A DNA stretch of 64,000 bases from Acinetobacter albensis (lineage in GTDB: Bacteria > Pseudomonadota > Gammaproteobacteria > Pseudomonadales > Moraxellaceae): contig NZ_FMBK01000005.1 of the NCBI RefSeq assembly GCF_900095025.1, positions 62,001 through 126,000 of the forward strand, read 5' to 3'. Shown piece by piece: positions 27,482 through 36,308 of this stretch. The notes below the pieces were generated by a model that worked only from the letters and a program-made list of their open reading frames with translations, had not been told where the DNA came from and ran no database searches. A program made the translations under genes and the position numbers. Within the stretch, counting starts at the first letter, position 1, and each line of letters starts with the position of its first letter.

Positions 27482-27641
27482 ATGACGATGAAAGCAATTC
27501 GATTTAATCGTGGAGACCTTGCTTGCTAAAACTCCATGTTTTTTTCACCACGCATGACATCAAACGCGATCAGGTTTTAGATCAATGGGGCGAATTCATA
27601 AAACTTGGTTTTTTAAACTCTACTGCCATAACTAAAAATTA
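27482..27641 (+). pseudogene. Remnant resembling a zinc-type alcohol/quinone dehydrogenase
   Basis: A ribosome binding site (TAAGAGGAA) and an ATG start the peptide MTMKAIRFNRGDLAC, which looks like the opening of a medium-chain dehydrogenase, and stops at 27529. In another frame, 27535-27641 encodes HVFFTTHDIKRDQVLDQWGE and then FIKLGFLNSTAITKN before TAG, which resembles the end of such a protein. This suggests a large internal deletion that left both ends. The match is by eye only and the pieces are short. Confidence 0.35.
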
Positions 27642-27662
27642 GACACAATTATAAATCTTCTA

Positions 27663-27682
27663 AAGTCCCATTTTTGGGACTT
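27663..27682. terminator. Terminator between remnant and WYL gene
   Basis: AAGTCCC / GGGACTT stem with a 6-base loop, with T run to the right and A run to the left, between the remnant (plus) and the WYL gene end (minus). Confidence 0.75.
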
Positions 27683-27701
27683 TTTCTTATAGGTTTTTGT
27701 A

Positions 27702-28700
27702 CTAATCCTTTATTTCACGCACTGCATGAAACACTTCAATGGGTTCAATACGTTGGATTTTATGACCAAAACCTCTTAACCACCAGACCAGTTGTGAAGT
27801 AAAAGGAACAGTGGCAGTAATTTGTGCTAAACCATCTTCAATTTTTTCTATCGTTTGATCTTTACCCAATTGGCTCTCATCAAAATAATGCGCATCTTGT
27901 TCTGACATCGTGAGTTTTAGTTGGATATTCTCGGTCGGCTTATTGTAGTCTACTCTAAACCCGAGTGCGCCAGAATCTATATAAGCATCAATATCAAAGT
28001 TCACAGGATGCATGGCGCGTGAAGTTAAAACTGTGGCTGCCTTGAAACGATGTAAGGCAAAGGTTTGAATATCAGTCTTATCATGACGTGTACAAATTAA
28101 ATAAATAATGGCTCCTTTTTGTACCAAAGCCAAAGGATTTAGAACATAGGTTTTTTCTTCACTTAAATGACTTCGTCGCTGATAAATACATTCCAGCTGC
28201 TTATCTTGCAGTAAGCCTTCATAAATCGCTTGTTGTGCCGATTTCTCAACGATAGGTGGAATTAAAGGTTGCGTCGCAGGAACGATTCGAACTCGATTAA
28301 TCCATTGTCGAACATTATTTTGCGTAGACAAACTCCGCCGTGCTAAATCAAACCATGGATTCATTTCTTCAATTAGGCTAGGCGGAAGTAAATGCTTTAA
28401 GTGCTCTTCTACCATCATAAAGGTGACTGCTTGAGAGCTGGTCATATGCGGTAAACTTTGAATAGGCGCATCTGAACGCCAGCGCCAACCTTGCGGCACT
28501 GTCTTACTACTTTCAATCGGAAAGCGTAGTGAAATCTGATTTAGATCACGTTGGATAGTACGCAGACTAATATCAATCCCTTCACGCTGTAAAATTTCCT
28601 GTAATTCACGCGTGCCCATCCATTTTCCAGTAGAAAGGCGAGATAAAATTTGCCATTGACGATACAGGCTATTAGACGTTTCTTTTTCTTGTGAAGACAT
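27702..28700 (-). CDS. WYL-domain transcriptional regulator
   Basis: 332 residues from the ATG at 28700 (opening SSQEKETSNS); longer in-frame starts at 28748 and 28835 exist but none has a clear ribosome binding site. The N-terminal helix-turn-helix is QWQILSRLSTGKWMGTRELQ with SLRTIQRDLNQIS as recognition helix. The WYL domain in the middle includes CIYQRRS and NPLALVQKGAIIYLICTRHD, with YLICTR in the WYL position, and FALHRFKAATVL after it. The C-terminal extension includes WWLRGFGHKIQRIEP. WYL regulators bind a ligand or nucleic acid and control DNA damage, defence or proteolysis genes. It is divergent from the Anbu operon, separated by about 300 bases, and is a candidate regulator of it. 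Confidence 0.88.
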   Translation of the reverse strand: MSSQEKETSNSLYRQWQILSRLSTGKWMGTRELQEILQREGIDISLRTIQRDLNQISLRFPIESSKTVPQGWRWRSDAPIQSLPHMTSSQAVTFMMVEEHLKHLLPPSLIEEMNPWFDLARRSLSTQNNVRQWINRVRIVPATQPLIPPIVEKSAQQAIYEGLLQDKQLECIYQRRSHLSEEKTYVLNPLALVQKGAIIYLICTRHDKTDIQTFALHRFKAATVLTSRAMHPVNFDIDAYIDSGALGFRVDYNKPTENIQLKLTMSEQDAHYFDESQLGKDQTIEKIEDGLAQITATVPFTSQLVWWLRGFGHKIQRIEPIEVFHAVREIKD

Positions 28701-28999
28701 AACTGAATTTAAAAATGGAGTAGTTTGTTTATATCTGCATTGAATCATGAACACAATCGAAAATACCGAATTTTTTAGCCAGTCGTTTGTACACTCACAA
28801 TCAAATTCAAAATTACTGCCTATATTTTGATACATGTTGGATCGAAAATACCATTGAATGTGTCACTTAAGCGTGGATATATAAACAAATATAGGTAACT
28901 CATGCGTTGAAGTATGCACTTGCATCATATTATGAAAAATAAGATTTAAATAGATGAGTTCATCATAGACAAAACTGACATTCAAATAATGAGGGTAGT

Positions 29000-30553
29000 A
29001 TGCTTAAAGATGATCAAAATCCCCAAGCAATGCTCACACTTGAAAATTTTTCCAGCTCTATTGGCGCGAGTGTGGTTTCTGTGGCTGTTCAGGCTAAGCA
29101 GGGCGCGAAAATGAATGAGGTCTTTCAACAGCTTCAATCAAAGTTTTTTAATGAATTGATCGATGGATATACTAAACCGAATGATGCCTGTAAGAATATT
29201 GAAGACTGGTTAGCAAATCATACACTGGATGAATTGCAAAAATTAAATCAAATCGCTAAAGCACATTTTTTATATGAAGGTATTACATTTGCAGTCTATG
29301 GAGATGCTGATGGAATCGAGAGAACAATTCCTTATGATTTAATCCCGAGAGTGATTGAGAAAAAACAATGGAATAAGGTCGCTTCAGGCTGTGTCCAACG
29401 GGTACGTGCCCTGAATGCTTTTCTACATGATATTTACCACCAACAAGACATATTAAAAGCCCAAATTGTACCTGAGCTTCAAGTTTTGACTCATGAAGCA
29501 TATCAACCGCATATGTATGCGCATAATCTAAAGGGTAATATTTATAGCCAAATTAGTGGAATTGATATTGTTCGTGATCAAAAAGGCGAATTTTATGTGC
29601 TCGAAGATAATTTAAGAACGCCATCGGGTGTGTCTTATATGCTTGAAAATCGTAAAATTAGTCAAAAATTGATGCCTGAGCTATGTCAAAAAAATAATAT
29701 TTTAAGTATAGAACATTATCCTGCATTACTTAAAGAAATTTTGGAAGAAAATACTAACGTCGATCAGCCATTTATTGTGGTACTCACTCCTGGTCGTTTT
29801 AACAACGCTTACTACGAACATGCTTTCTTAGCAAGAGAAATGAGTGTGCCTTTAGTAACATCACGCGATCTTTTTGTGGAAAACGATAAGGTTTATGTCA
29901 AAACAATCCGTGGAAGGCAGCAGGTTGATGTAATTTATCGACGTGTAGATGATGCTTATTTAGATCCTTTATGCTTTAGACCAGATAGTCATTTGGGTGT
30001 GGCTGGCTTGATGTCGGCCTATTTACAACATAATGTTGTGATTGCAAATGCACCGGGTACAGGCGTTTCAGATGATAAATCAATTTATCCTTATGTGGAT
30101 AAAATGATTGATTTTTACTTAGGCGAACGCGCTATTTTAAAAAATGTACCCACTTATCAATGTCGAAATATACAAGATTTAAATTATGTATTGTCTAATT
30201 TGGCGCATTTGGTGGTCAAAGAAACACAAAGTTCGGGTGGTTATGGCATGTTGATTGGTCCACAAGCTTCAAAAAACCAAATTGCAGCATTTAAAGAAAA
30301 AATTCTGTCATCCCCCAACTTATATATTGCACAGCCTACATTGGATTTATCGGTTTGTCCGACGATTACCGATTCTGGTTTAGCAGAACGTCATATTGAT
30401 TTACGTCCTTTTGTTTTAAGTTCGCCTTATCGTACCGAAATTGTACCAGGTGGATTAACCAGAGTAGCGATGCAACAAAATTCTTTAGTCGTCAATTCTT
30501 CACAAGGTGGTGGAGTTAAAGACACATGGGTGATCGATAATCTTCATTCATAA
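29000..30553 (+). CDS. Circularly permuted ATP-grasp protein (type 2), Anbu-operon first gene
   Basis: 517 residues, predicted ATP-dependent peptide or amide ligase. The conserved core begins near residue 45 (FFNELIDGY). It shows YGDADGIERTIPYDLIPR, SQISGIDIVRDQKGEFYVLEDNLRTPSG (acidic metal-binding stretch), LTPGRFNNAYYEHAFLAREM, YRRVDDAYLDPL and VVKETQSSGGYGMLIGP. The first 40 residues are poorly conserved; an internal ATG at 29111 with AGGG upstream is an alternative start. GAGGG precedes the first ATG. It is the first of four same-strand genes (gaps 24, -4 and 27 bases) encoding an alpha-E protein, a transglutaminase-like protein and Anbu. Members of this set are predicted to make or attach a peptide product whose identity is unknown. 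Confidence 0.9.
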   Translation: MLKDDQNPQAMLTLENFSSSIGASVVSVAVQAKQGAKMNEVFQQLQSKFFNELIDGYTKPNDACKNIEDWLANHTLDELQKLNQIAKAHFLYEGITFAVYGDADGIERTIPYDLIPRVIEKKQWNKVASGCVQRVRALNAFLHDIYHQQDILKAQIVPELQVLTHEAYQPHMYAHNLKGNIYSQISGIDIVRDQKGEFYVLEDNLRTPSGVSYMLENRKISQKLMPELCQKNNILSIEHYPALLKEILEENTNVDQPFIVVLTPGRFNNAYYEHAFLAREMSVPLVTSRDLFVENDKVYVKTIRGRQQVDVIYRRVDDAYLDPLCFRPDSHLGVAGLMSAYLQHNVVIANAPGTGVSDDKSIYPYVDKMIDFYLGERAILKNVPTYQCRNIQDLNYVLSNLAHLVVKETQSSGGYGMLIGPQASKNQIAAFKEKILSSPNLYIAQPTLDLSVCPTITDSGLAERHIDLRPFVLSSPYRTEIVPGGLTRVAMQQNSLVVNSSQGGGVKDTWVIDNLHS

Positions 30554-30577
30554 ACATCTAAGCATGGGAATGAAAAC

Positions 30578-31180
30578 GTGATTTTATTAAATCGTAATGC
30601 AGAACAGATTTTTTGGTTAGGACGATATTTAAATCGTATTGAATATTTATGTGATCAATTTCCATTTCAAAATAATGCGCAGGCACTGAAATACGCACAT
30701 GCATTTTGCTTACCTGCTTTTGATGCAGAATCCTTAAATGCTTTATTGCAAGATCCAGAGCAACCAGCATCCTTCAATCAACAATTTCAATCCAGTAAAA
30801 ATAATATCCAAGATTTGCGCGGAGTTTTGTCTGCTCATGCCTATGCCGAACTTCATCAGTTAATTAAAAATGCACACGAAAACTTAGCCTATATTGGTGA
30901 AGTGGCCGTAGAATGCCATGAAGTTTTGGAAGCCGAAGCAGAAGATATTTTCTTATTCTTTAGTTTAGGGCAAAATATTGAACAACTTGATCGACAAATG
31001 CGTTTAAAACAACAACAAGCTCAGACTCTTAAAAACTTGGACCATACGATAGATTTATTGAACCAGATGGGGTGGAACAAGCTAAACCATGCTTGGCATC
31101 AATTAAAATTATCGCCAGATAGTATTCATCTTTATCATTTCCATGATCATATGCAAACCGTATTTGAGGTGGATGTATGA
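30578..31180 (+). CDS. Alpha-E domain protein, short form
   Basis: 200 residues, all helical in character. The opening LLNRNAEQIFWLGRYLNRIEYL is the alpha-E signature (normally xSRxAENLYWLGRYxERAE). Typical members are about 300 residues, so this one is markedly short; its middle appears reduced while the N-terminal signature and the C-terminal Trp/His-rich helices remain. The start is GTG at 30578 with GGGAATGAA upstream, and the stop overlaps the next start by four bases. Function in the family is unknown but it always travels with the ATP-grasp partner, so it is probably a component of the same enzyme system. Confidence 0.82.
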   Translation: MILLNRNAEQIFWLGRYLNRIEYLCDQFPFQNNAQALKYAHAFCLPAFDAESLNALLQDPEQPASFNQQFQSSKNNIQDLRGVLSAHAYAELHQLIKNAHENLAYIGEVAVECHEVLEAEAEDIFLFFSLGQNIEQLDRQMRLKQQQAQTLKNLDHTIDLLNQMGWNKLNHAWHQLKLSPDSIHLYHFHDHMQTVFEVDV

Positions 31181-31956
31181 AACTCATGATCAACCACCAA
31201 ACGCACTATCAATATACCGATCTAGCATGTAATAGTATTCAGTATATTAAAATGACACCTACCTCCAATTTACATCAAAAAGTGTACAGTTGGGATGTCA
31301 GTGTACCGGGTCAGAAATGTACAAAATATGATGCGTTTAATAATATTTGGATTACCAGTTCGCAGCGCCAACCGTACCAGCAAATGACCATTATGGCGCA
31401 GGGAATAGTCGAGATAAATCATGATACTGTATATGGTGTAGAGAGTTTAATTAATCCAAATTTGTTTCTTCAACCTACCGCCAATACTTTGTGCAATACT
31501 GAAATGAAGGAATTTGCCAAACGTCATGTGCCTTGTTTAACACGAAAATATTTAATCGTTTTATCAGAAGCTATATTAAATCATATTCCCTATGTTGCTG
31601 ATCAAACCTCTGTGCTGACATCCGCAATAGATGCTTTTCAGAATCAGCAGGGTGTGTGTCAAGATCATAGTCATGTCATGATTGCGATGTGTAAATATTT
31701 AGGTTTACCCGCGCGCTATGTGTCAGGATATTTGTTTGTACCCAATACTTCTCATCTGGCAAGTCATGCTTGGGCAGAGGTATTTTTAGAAAATGCATGG
31801 TATTGTTTTGATACGAGCAATCAATTATTTAGTCCAAATTCACATATCTATGTGGCCATAGGTCGCGACTATTGGGATGTTGCACCGATAAGAGGTATTA
31901 GAGAGCGTGGAGGTGTTGAGTCAATGCATTCTATCGTTCAAGTGCTGGCTTGCTAA
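31177..31956 (+). CDS. Transglutaminase-like cysteine peptidase/amidase of the Anbu operon
   Basis: 259 residues. The N-terminal beta domain (about 1-90) is the bacterial transglutaminase N-terminal type. The papain-like core follows, with the catalytic triad Cys161 (QQGVCQDHSH), His197 (SHAWAEVF) and Asp212 (CFDTSN). LGLPARYVSGYL between them is typical of the family. It could cleave or form isopeptide/amide bonds in whatever product the ATP-grasp enzyme makes. It starts inside the stop of the alpha-E gene (ATGA overlap), so translation is coupled. No signal peptide is present, so it acts in the cytoplasm. Confidence 0.92.
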   Translation: MKLMINHQTHYQYTDLACNSIQYIKMTPTSNLHQKVYSWDVSVPGQKCTKYDAFNNIWITSSQRQPYQQMTIMAQGIVEINHDTVYGVESLINPNLFLQPTANTLCNTEMKEFAKRHVPCLTRKYLIVLSEAILNHIPYVADQTSVLTSAIDAFQNQQGVCQDHSHVMIAMCKYLGLPARYVSGYLFVPNTSHLASHAWAEVFLENAWYCFDTSNQLFSPNSHIYVAIGRDYWDVAPIRGIRERGGVESMHSIVQVLAC

Positions 31957-31983
31957 TGAGTAAAAAAGTCATAAGGAGTTGTC

Positions 31984-32718
31984 ATGACTTATTGTTGTGC
32001 GCTACGTCTAAAAGATGGATTGGTATTTGTCAGTGACACGCGTACCAATGCGGGTGTTGATCACATTTCTGTATTTCGTAAACTTTATACATTTGGTGTG
32101 CAGGGTGAGCGATTTATTACCATTCAAACATCTGGGAATTTAGCGACAACACAGGCAGTGATTGGACATTTAAACAATCATTTAGAACTTAAACAAGAAC
32201 CAAATTTATATAGTGTAAATACTATGTTTGAAATGGCTGAGTTAATTGGCCAAACTTTAAGAAAAGTAATTGCTGATGTCACCACAGATATCAATGAGCA
32301 TAGTAATTATTATTGTAGTCTTTTGCTGGGTGGGCAAATTCAAGGTGCAGATATGCAGCTATACAATATTTATCCCCAAGGTAATTGTATTAATGCCACT
32401 GAAGACACACCTTACTTTCAAATTGGTGAAAGTAAATATGGCAAGCCTATCTTAGACCGTGCGCTAGGCTATGAAATGCCCTTAGATGAAGCTGTACGTT
32501 GTTGTTTAATTTCTTTTGATTCTACTTTACGCTCTAATGTTTCAGTGGGAATGCCTTTGGATATGGTCATTTATAAAAAAGACTCTTTAGATATTCCACA
32601 TGGTAAACGCATTTATCAAGAAGACCCTTATTTTCGACAGTTAAGTAAACAATGGTCAGATATTCTGCGTCGTGGCTTGCAAAGCTTGCCTATTCCAACA
32701 GATGATTATTTAGAATAA
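31984..32718 (+). CDS. Anbu (proteasome-like, HslV-related) peptidase
   Basis: 244 residues, the normal size for Anbu. It begins MTYCCALRLKDGLVFVSDTRTNAGVDHIS: after Met removal Thr2 would be the N-terminal nucleophile, as in proteasome beta subunits and HslV, and the Asp/Arg in SDTRT fit the conserved active-site surroundings. GNLATTQAVIGHL and SCLLLGGQI-like strands follow the Ntn-hydrolase fold. Anbu forms open helical or ring assemblies in other bacteria, and proteolytic activity has been hard to show. It comes 27 bases after the transglutaminase gene with AAGGAG upstream, and it ends the operon just before a bidirectional terminator. Confidence 0.93.
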   Translation: MTYCCALRLKDGLVFVSDTRTNAGVDHISVFRKLYTFGVQGERFITIQTSGNLATTQAVIGHLNNHLELKQEPNLYSVNTMFEMAELIGQTLRKVIADVTTDINEHSNYYCSLLLGGQIQGADMQLYNIYPQGNCINATEDTPYFQIGESKYGKPILDRALGYEMPLDEAVRCCLISFDSTLRSNVSVGMPLDMVIYKKDSLDIPHGKRIYQEDPYFRQLSKQWSDILRRGLQSLPIPTDDYLE

Positions 32719-32767
32719 AACAGTAATCAAACGTAAAAATATATTCTCTAAATGAATGAAAATTAAT

Positions 32768-32792
32768 AAAACCCAAGTTATGCTTGGGTTTT
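32768..32792. terminator. Bidirectional terminator between Anbu operon and alr
   Basis: AAAACCCAAG / CTTGGGTTTT stem with loop TTATG, between convergent genes. Confidence 0.88.
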
Positions 32793-32805
32793 ATTAAATG
32801 TTGGA

Positions 32806-33873
32806 TTACTTTCGCTTAGGTCGGGTTGTTAAACGACAAAGTAATTCATAACCAATCGTTCCATTTGCTTCTGCAACATCATCCACTAAGCGGTTTTTAC
32901 CCCAAAGTTCTACCTCAGTTCCAATAGCAGTATTTAAGCCTGTAACATCAATCGCAATCATATCCATTGCAACACGCCCGATGACACGACAAGATTTGCC
33001 TTGAATGGCGACATAATTTTGTTTGAAAAATACACGTGGATAACCATCACCGTAGCCAATAGAAACAATGGCTAAATCCATTTCTTTATCGGCTATAAAT
33101 GTAGATCCATAACCCACCGATTCGCCAGTTTGAATATGATTGAGCGCAATAACCTCAGCCGTAAGAGTCATTACAGGCTTTAAGTCGAGTGCATGCACTG
33201 ATTTTCCTGCAAATGGCGAAGCGCCGTATAACATAATGCCTGGTCGAACAAAATCAAAATTCAGTTCTGGCCATTGATAAAGGGCGGCTGAATTACAGCA
33301 TGAGGCTAGAATTGGGGAACAAGCTTTTTTTACTTGTAAAAATTGATTGATCTGTTGTTGATTTAACGGATGATTTTCCACATCTGCATTAGCAAAATGC
33401 ATAACTAAAACACAAGTAAAGCCTTCTGATTTAAGTGTGTTAATAACCTCAATAATTTCATTGATTTTAAAACCTAAGCGATTCATACCGCTGTTCAGTT
33501 TGACCCAAACTTTTAGCCCCTGATCAATATAAGCTTCTTTGTGAGTAAGAAGCCATTCAATTTGTTGCTGCTGATGAATGACGCATTCAATATTCTGATC
33601 AATGATAATCTGCATTTCATTTTCAGAGAAAACGCCTTCAATCAGGGTAATCATTTGTTGATAACCGAGATCACGAATTTCAAGTGCTTCTTCAAGGCAG
33701 GCGACACCAAAGGCATCGGTTTCACTCAAGGCTGCTAAACAGTCTTTGATTCCATGTCCGTAAGCATTGGCTTTCACCATACTGACGATTTTAGCGGTTG
33801 GTGCAAGTTGTTTGACACGGTTTAAATTATATTGCAGCGCTTCACTGTCAATATAAACTGTTGCTTGGCGCAC
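32806..33873 (-). CDS. alr: Alanine racemase
   Basis: PLP enzyme that makes D-alanine for peptidoglycan, 355 residues. The PLP lysine is Lys34 in VKANAYGHG, and the catalytic Tyr of the second domain is in GESVGYGSTF. RPGIMLYGASP and GRVAMDMIAIDV are also typical. The start is GTG at 33873 with AAGGAG eight bases upstream. It is downstream of dnaB on the same strand with a gap of about 45 bases, the same order as in other gamma-proteobacteria, and likely shares its transcript. Confidence 0.96.
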   Translation of the reverse strand: MRQATVYIDSEALQYNLNRVKQLAPTAKIVSMVKANAYGHGIKDCLAALSETDAFGVACLEEALEIRDLGYQQMITLIEGVFSENEMQIIIDQNIECVIHQQQQIEWLLTHKEAYIDQGLKVWVKLNSGMNRLGFKINEIIEVINTLKSEGFTCVLVMHFANADVENHPLNQQQINQFLQVKKACSPILASCCNSAALYQWPELNFDFVRPGIMLYGASPFAGKSVHALDLKPVMTLTAEVIALNHIQTGESVGYGSTFIADKEMDLAIVSIGYGDGYPRVFFKQNYVAIQGKSCRVIGRVAMDMIAIDVTGLNTAIGTEVELWGKNRLVDDVAEANGTIGYELLCRLTTRPKRK

Positions 33874-33917
33874 CCTCGTTACTCCTTCAGGGTATATGAA
33901 AAAAATGATGAGAAATA

Positions 33918-35363
33918 TTATTCGCCATCATCATACTGAGCATAAAACTCAGGGGATAAATTACTAAAACGTGTATATTGACCCTCAAAAGCCAGACGTA
34001 CTGTACCAATAGGCCCATTACGTTGTTTGCCAATAATGATTTCAGCTGTACCTGCTTCTTTGGATTCTTTGTTATAGACTTCATCACGGTAAATAAACAT
34101 GATCAAGTCAGCATCCTGCTCAATTGCACCAGATTCACGAAGATCTGACATAACAGGACGTTTATTGGGGCGATTTTCCAGTGATCGGTTTAACTGAGAT
34201 AAGGCAATTACAGGACACATCATTTCTTTTGCAAGCGCTTTTAAGCTACGTGAAATTTCAGAAATCTCACCGACACGGTTATCACCCATGCCAGGAACTT
34301 TCATAAGCTGTAAATAATCGACCATAATACAGCCAATTTTGCCCCCATGCATTTTGGCAATACGACGCGCACGTGCACGTAATTCTGTTGGTGGTAATGC
34401 TGAAGAATCATCAATATAAAGATTTTTTTCTTGTAATTGTAAAATTGTACCCGTGACTTTAGACCATTCATCGCCATCGAGTTTACCCGAACGTAAATGA
34501 CCTTGATGAACTTTACCATAGGCAGAAATCAAACGCATTGCGATTGAATCTGCCGGCATTTCCATAGAGAATACCAAGGCAGGCAAGTCACAGTTAAAGA
34601 TGACACTTTCGACTAAATTCATGGCAAAAGTAGTTTTACCCATCGATGGACGTGCAGCAACAATGATGAGATCGCCAGCCTGCATGCCTGAGGTTTTGTT
34701 GTCCAGTTCCATAAAGCCAGAGGTCAAACCTGTAATACTGCCTTCCATTTGAGACAGCTCGTTTAACTTGTCAAAAACATCTGCAACAACGGCATTAATC
34801 GGTTTTGGGCCTTGCGCCTTTGCATTATTGTTATGTTGTTCTGCAATCGAGAAAATATTGGTTTCGGCTAAATCTAGAATTTCACTGACGCTACGACCTT
34901 TGGTGTCATAGGCATTTTGTAAAATTTCAGAGCTGACTTTAATCATGCTACGTAAGGTTGAAAATTCTTTAATTTTATTGGCATAAGTTTCTAAGTTATA
35001 AAAACTAGAAGGGGAATCTGCCATCAGTTGCATCAGATATTCTTCACCACCTACGGCCTCAAGCAGATTCTGTTTAATCAGCCAGTCATTGACTAAGACC
35101 GCATCATAAGGCGAGTTTTCTTGGGTGAGTTTTTCAATGGCACGAAAGATGTATTTATGACGTGTGGCATAGAAATCATTTTCATTAAGAACATCACCCA
35201 CTTGTTCAAAAGATTCAGCAACAGTCATCAGGGCTGCAAGTACAGCTTGCTCAATTGCTAAATTATGCGGTGGAGTACGAAAATCCTTTAATTGACTAGG
35301 TTCGTTTCCTTTATGATCTACTTTAGCTGAGTTAAGCGTGGCATTGGCAGTCGCCTGTGACAT
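33918..35363 (-). CDS. dnaB: Replicative DNA helicase
   Basis: Hexameric 5'-3' helicase of the replication fork, 481 residues (E. coli DnaB 471). The N-terminal helical domain begins at about residue 30 (TPPHNLAIEQAVLAALM). The RecA-like domain has Walker A ARPSMGKTTFAMN, Walker B CIMVDYLQLM, then LSQLNRSLENR and DLRESGAIEQDADLIMFIYRDE with the arginine finger region. It contains no intein insertion. It is followed by alr. The rplI terminator at 35571-35603 separates it from the ribosomal protein operon upstream. Confidence 0.97.
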   Translation of the reverse strand: MSQATANATLNSAKVDHKGNEPSQLKDFRTPPHNLAIEQAVLAALMTVAESFEQVGDVLNENDFYATRHKYIFRAIEKLTQENSPYDAVLVNDWLIKQNLLEAVGGEEYLMQLMADSPSSFYNLETYANKIKEFSTLRSMIKVSSEILQNAYDTKGRSVSEILDLAETNIFSIAEQHNNNAKAQGPKPINAVVADVFDKLNELSQMEGSITGLTSGFMELDNKTSGMQAGDLIIVAARPSMGKTTFAMNLVESVIFNCDLPALVFSMEMPADSIAMRLISAYGKVHQGHLRSGKLDGDEWSKVTGTILQLQEKNLYIDDSSALPPTELRARARRIAKMHGGKIGCIMVDYLQLMKVPGMGDNRVGEISEISRSLKALAKEMMCPVIALSQLNRSLENRPNKRPVMSDLRESGAIEQDADLIMFIYRDEVYNKESKEAGTAEIIIGKQRNGPIGTVRLAFEGQYTRFSNLSPEFYAQYDDGE

Positions 35364-35570
35364 ATAAAACCCTAATTAAAATGCAATAAATAAGTAATTT
35401 ATAAAAATTGGAACGAAGAATAAATTTTCAATTGTTTCCGTATAAATAGATCATACGCGCTCTTACAAAAAATGCGAATCGAAAATTTCATTCATCTAAA
35501 AACAGCAACAAATAGGATAAATGATGAGTCAATAAGTGGAAATTTACTATGAGGACAATTTTTAAAGATA

Positions 35571-35603
35571 AAAAAAGAGTATGCAAAAAGCATACTCTTT
35601 TTT
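35571..35603 (-). terminator. Terminator of the rpsF-rpsR-rplI operon
   Basis: Fourteen-base-pair stem AAAAAAGAGTATGC / GCATACTCTTTTTT with loop AAAAA, 11 bases past the rplI stop on the minus strand. Confidence 0.92.
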
Positions 35604-35613
35604 TTGCAGAAAA

Positions 35614-36060
35614 TTACTCAGATACGATAGTAACGAGAACTTCAGCAGTAACATCATGATGCAATTGAATTGCGATGTTAAATTCGCCAGTGTGACGAAG
35701 TGCACCGTTCGGTAAACGAACTTCAGCACGGTCAACAGTAAGGCCAGCACTTGTTAACGCATCAGCGATATCACGAGTACCGATTGAACCAAATAATTTA
35801 CCTTCATCACCAGCTTTCGCTGTGATTGCGATATTTACTTCGTTCAGTTCGTCAGCACGTGCTTGAGCAGCAGCTAAAACATCAGCTTCAGCTTTTTCAA
35901 GTTCAGCGCGACGAGCTTCAAAAGCAGCAGTATTCGACTCAGTCGCTGCTACTGCTTGACCTTGAGGGATAAGGTAGTTGCGGCCGTAACCAGCTTTAAC
36001 TGAAACTTTATCGCCTAATTTACCAAGGTTTTTAATGCGTTGTAATAAGATAATATCCAC
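35614..36060 (-). CDS. rplI: 50S ribosomal protein L9
   Basis: 148 residues, standard size. The start [19 protein letters not shown] and the [13 protein letters not shown] signature are clear, followed by the long connecting helix ([20 protein letters not shown]) and the C-terminal domain ending LVTIVSE. It binds 23S rRNA near the L1 stalk. It is the last gene of the rpsF-rpsR-rplI operon, nine bases after rpsR. Confidence 0.98.
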   Translation of the reverse strand: MDIILLQRIKNLGKLGDKVSVKAGYGRNYLIPQGQAVAATESNTAAFEARRAELEKAEADVLAAAQARADELNEVNIAITAKAGDEGKLFGSIGTRDIADALTSAGLTVDRAEVRLPNGALRHTGEFNIAIQLHHDVTAEVLVTIVSE

Positions 36061-36069
36061 AGCTCAACC

Positions 36070-36297
36070 TCACTTATGATTGTCAGTGTAAGGGATCAAA
36101 GACAAGTAGCGAGCTTGTTTAATCGCAAGCGCTAATTGACGTTGGTAACGAGCTTTAGTACCTGTAATACGGCTAGGAACAATTTTGCCGTTTTCAGTGA
36201 TGTACTGTTTTAGAGTATCGATATCTTTGTAGTCGATGTACGCAACTTTCTCAGCTGTAAAGCGGCAGAACTTGCGACGACGGTAAAAACGTGCCAT
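36070..36297 (-). CDS. rpsR: 30S ribosomal protein S18
   Basis: 75 residues, the usual length. [17 protein letters not shown] is the typical start, followed by [19 protein letters not shown] and [25 protein letters not shown]. It binds S6 on the platform of the small subunit. It lies between rpsF and rplI with short gaps, and there is no priB between rpsF and rpsR as there is in E. coli. Confidence 0.98.
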   Translation of the reverse strand: MARFYRRRKFCRFTAEKVAYIDYKDIDTLKQYITENGKIVPSRITGTKARYQRQLALAIKQARYLSLIPYTDNHK

Positions 36298-36308
36298 TTA
36301 TGTTCTCC

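Larger units (their letters stand above)
27246..27701. other. 456-base gap with a gene remnant
   Basis: AT-rich upstream of the flavoprotein gene. From 27466 to 27641 it holds a short start-like and end-like piece of an alcohol dehydrogenase (listed separately), then a terminator at 27663-27682. Nothing else coding is visible. Confidence 0.5.
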
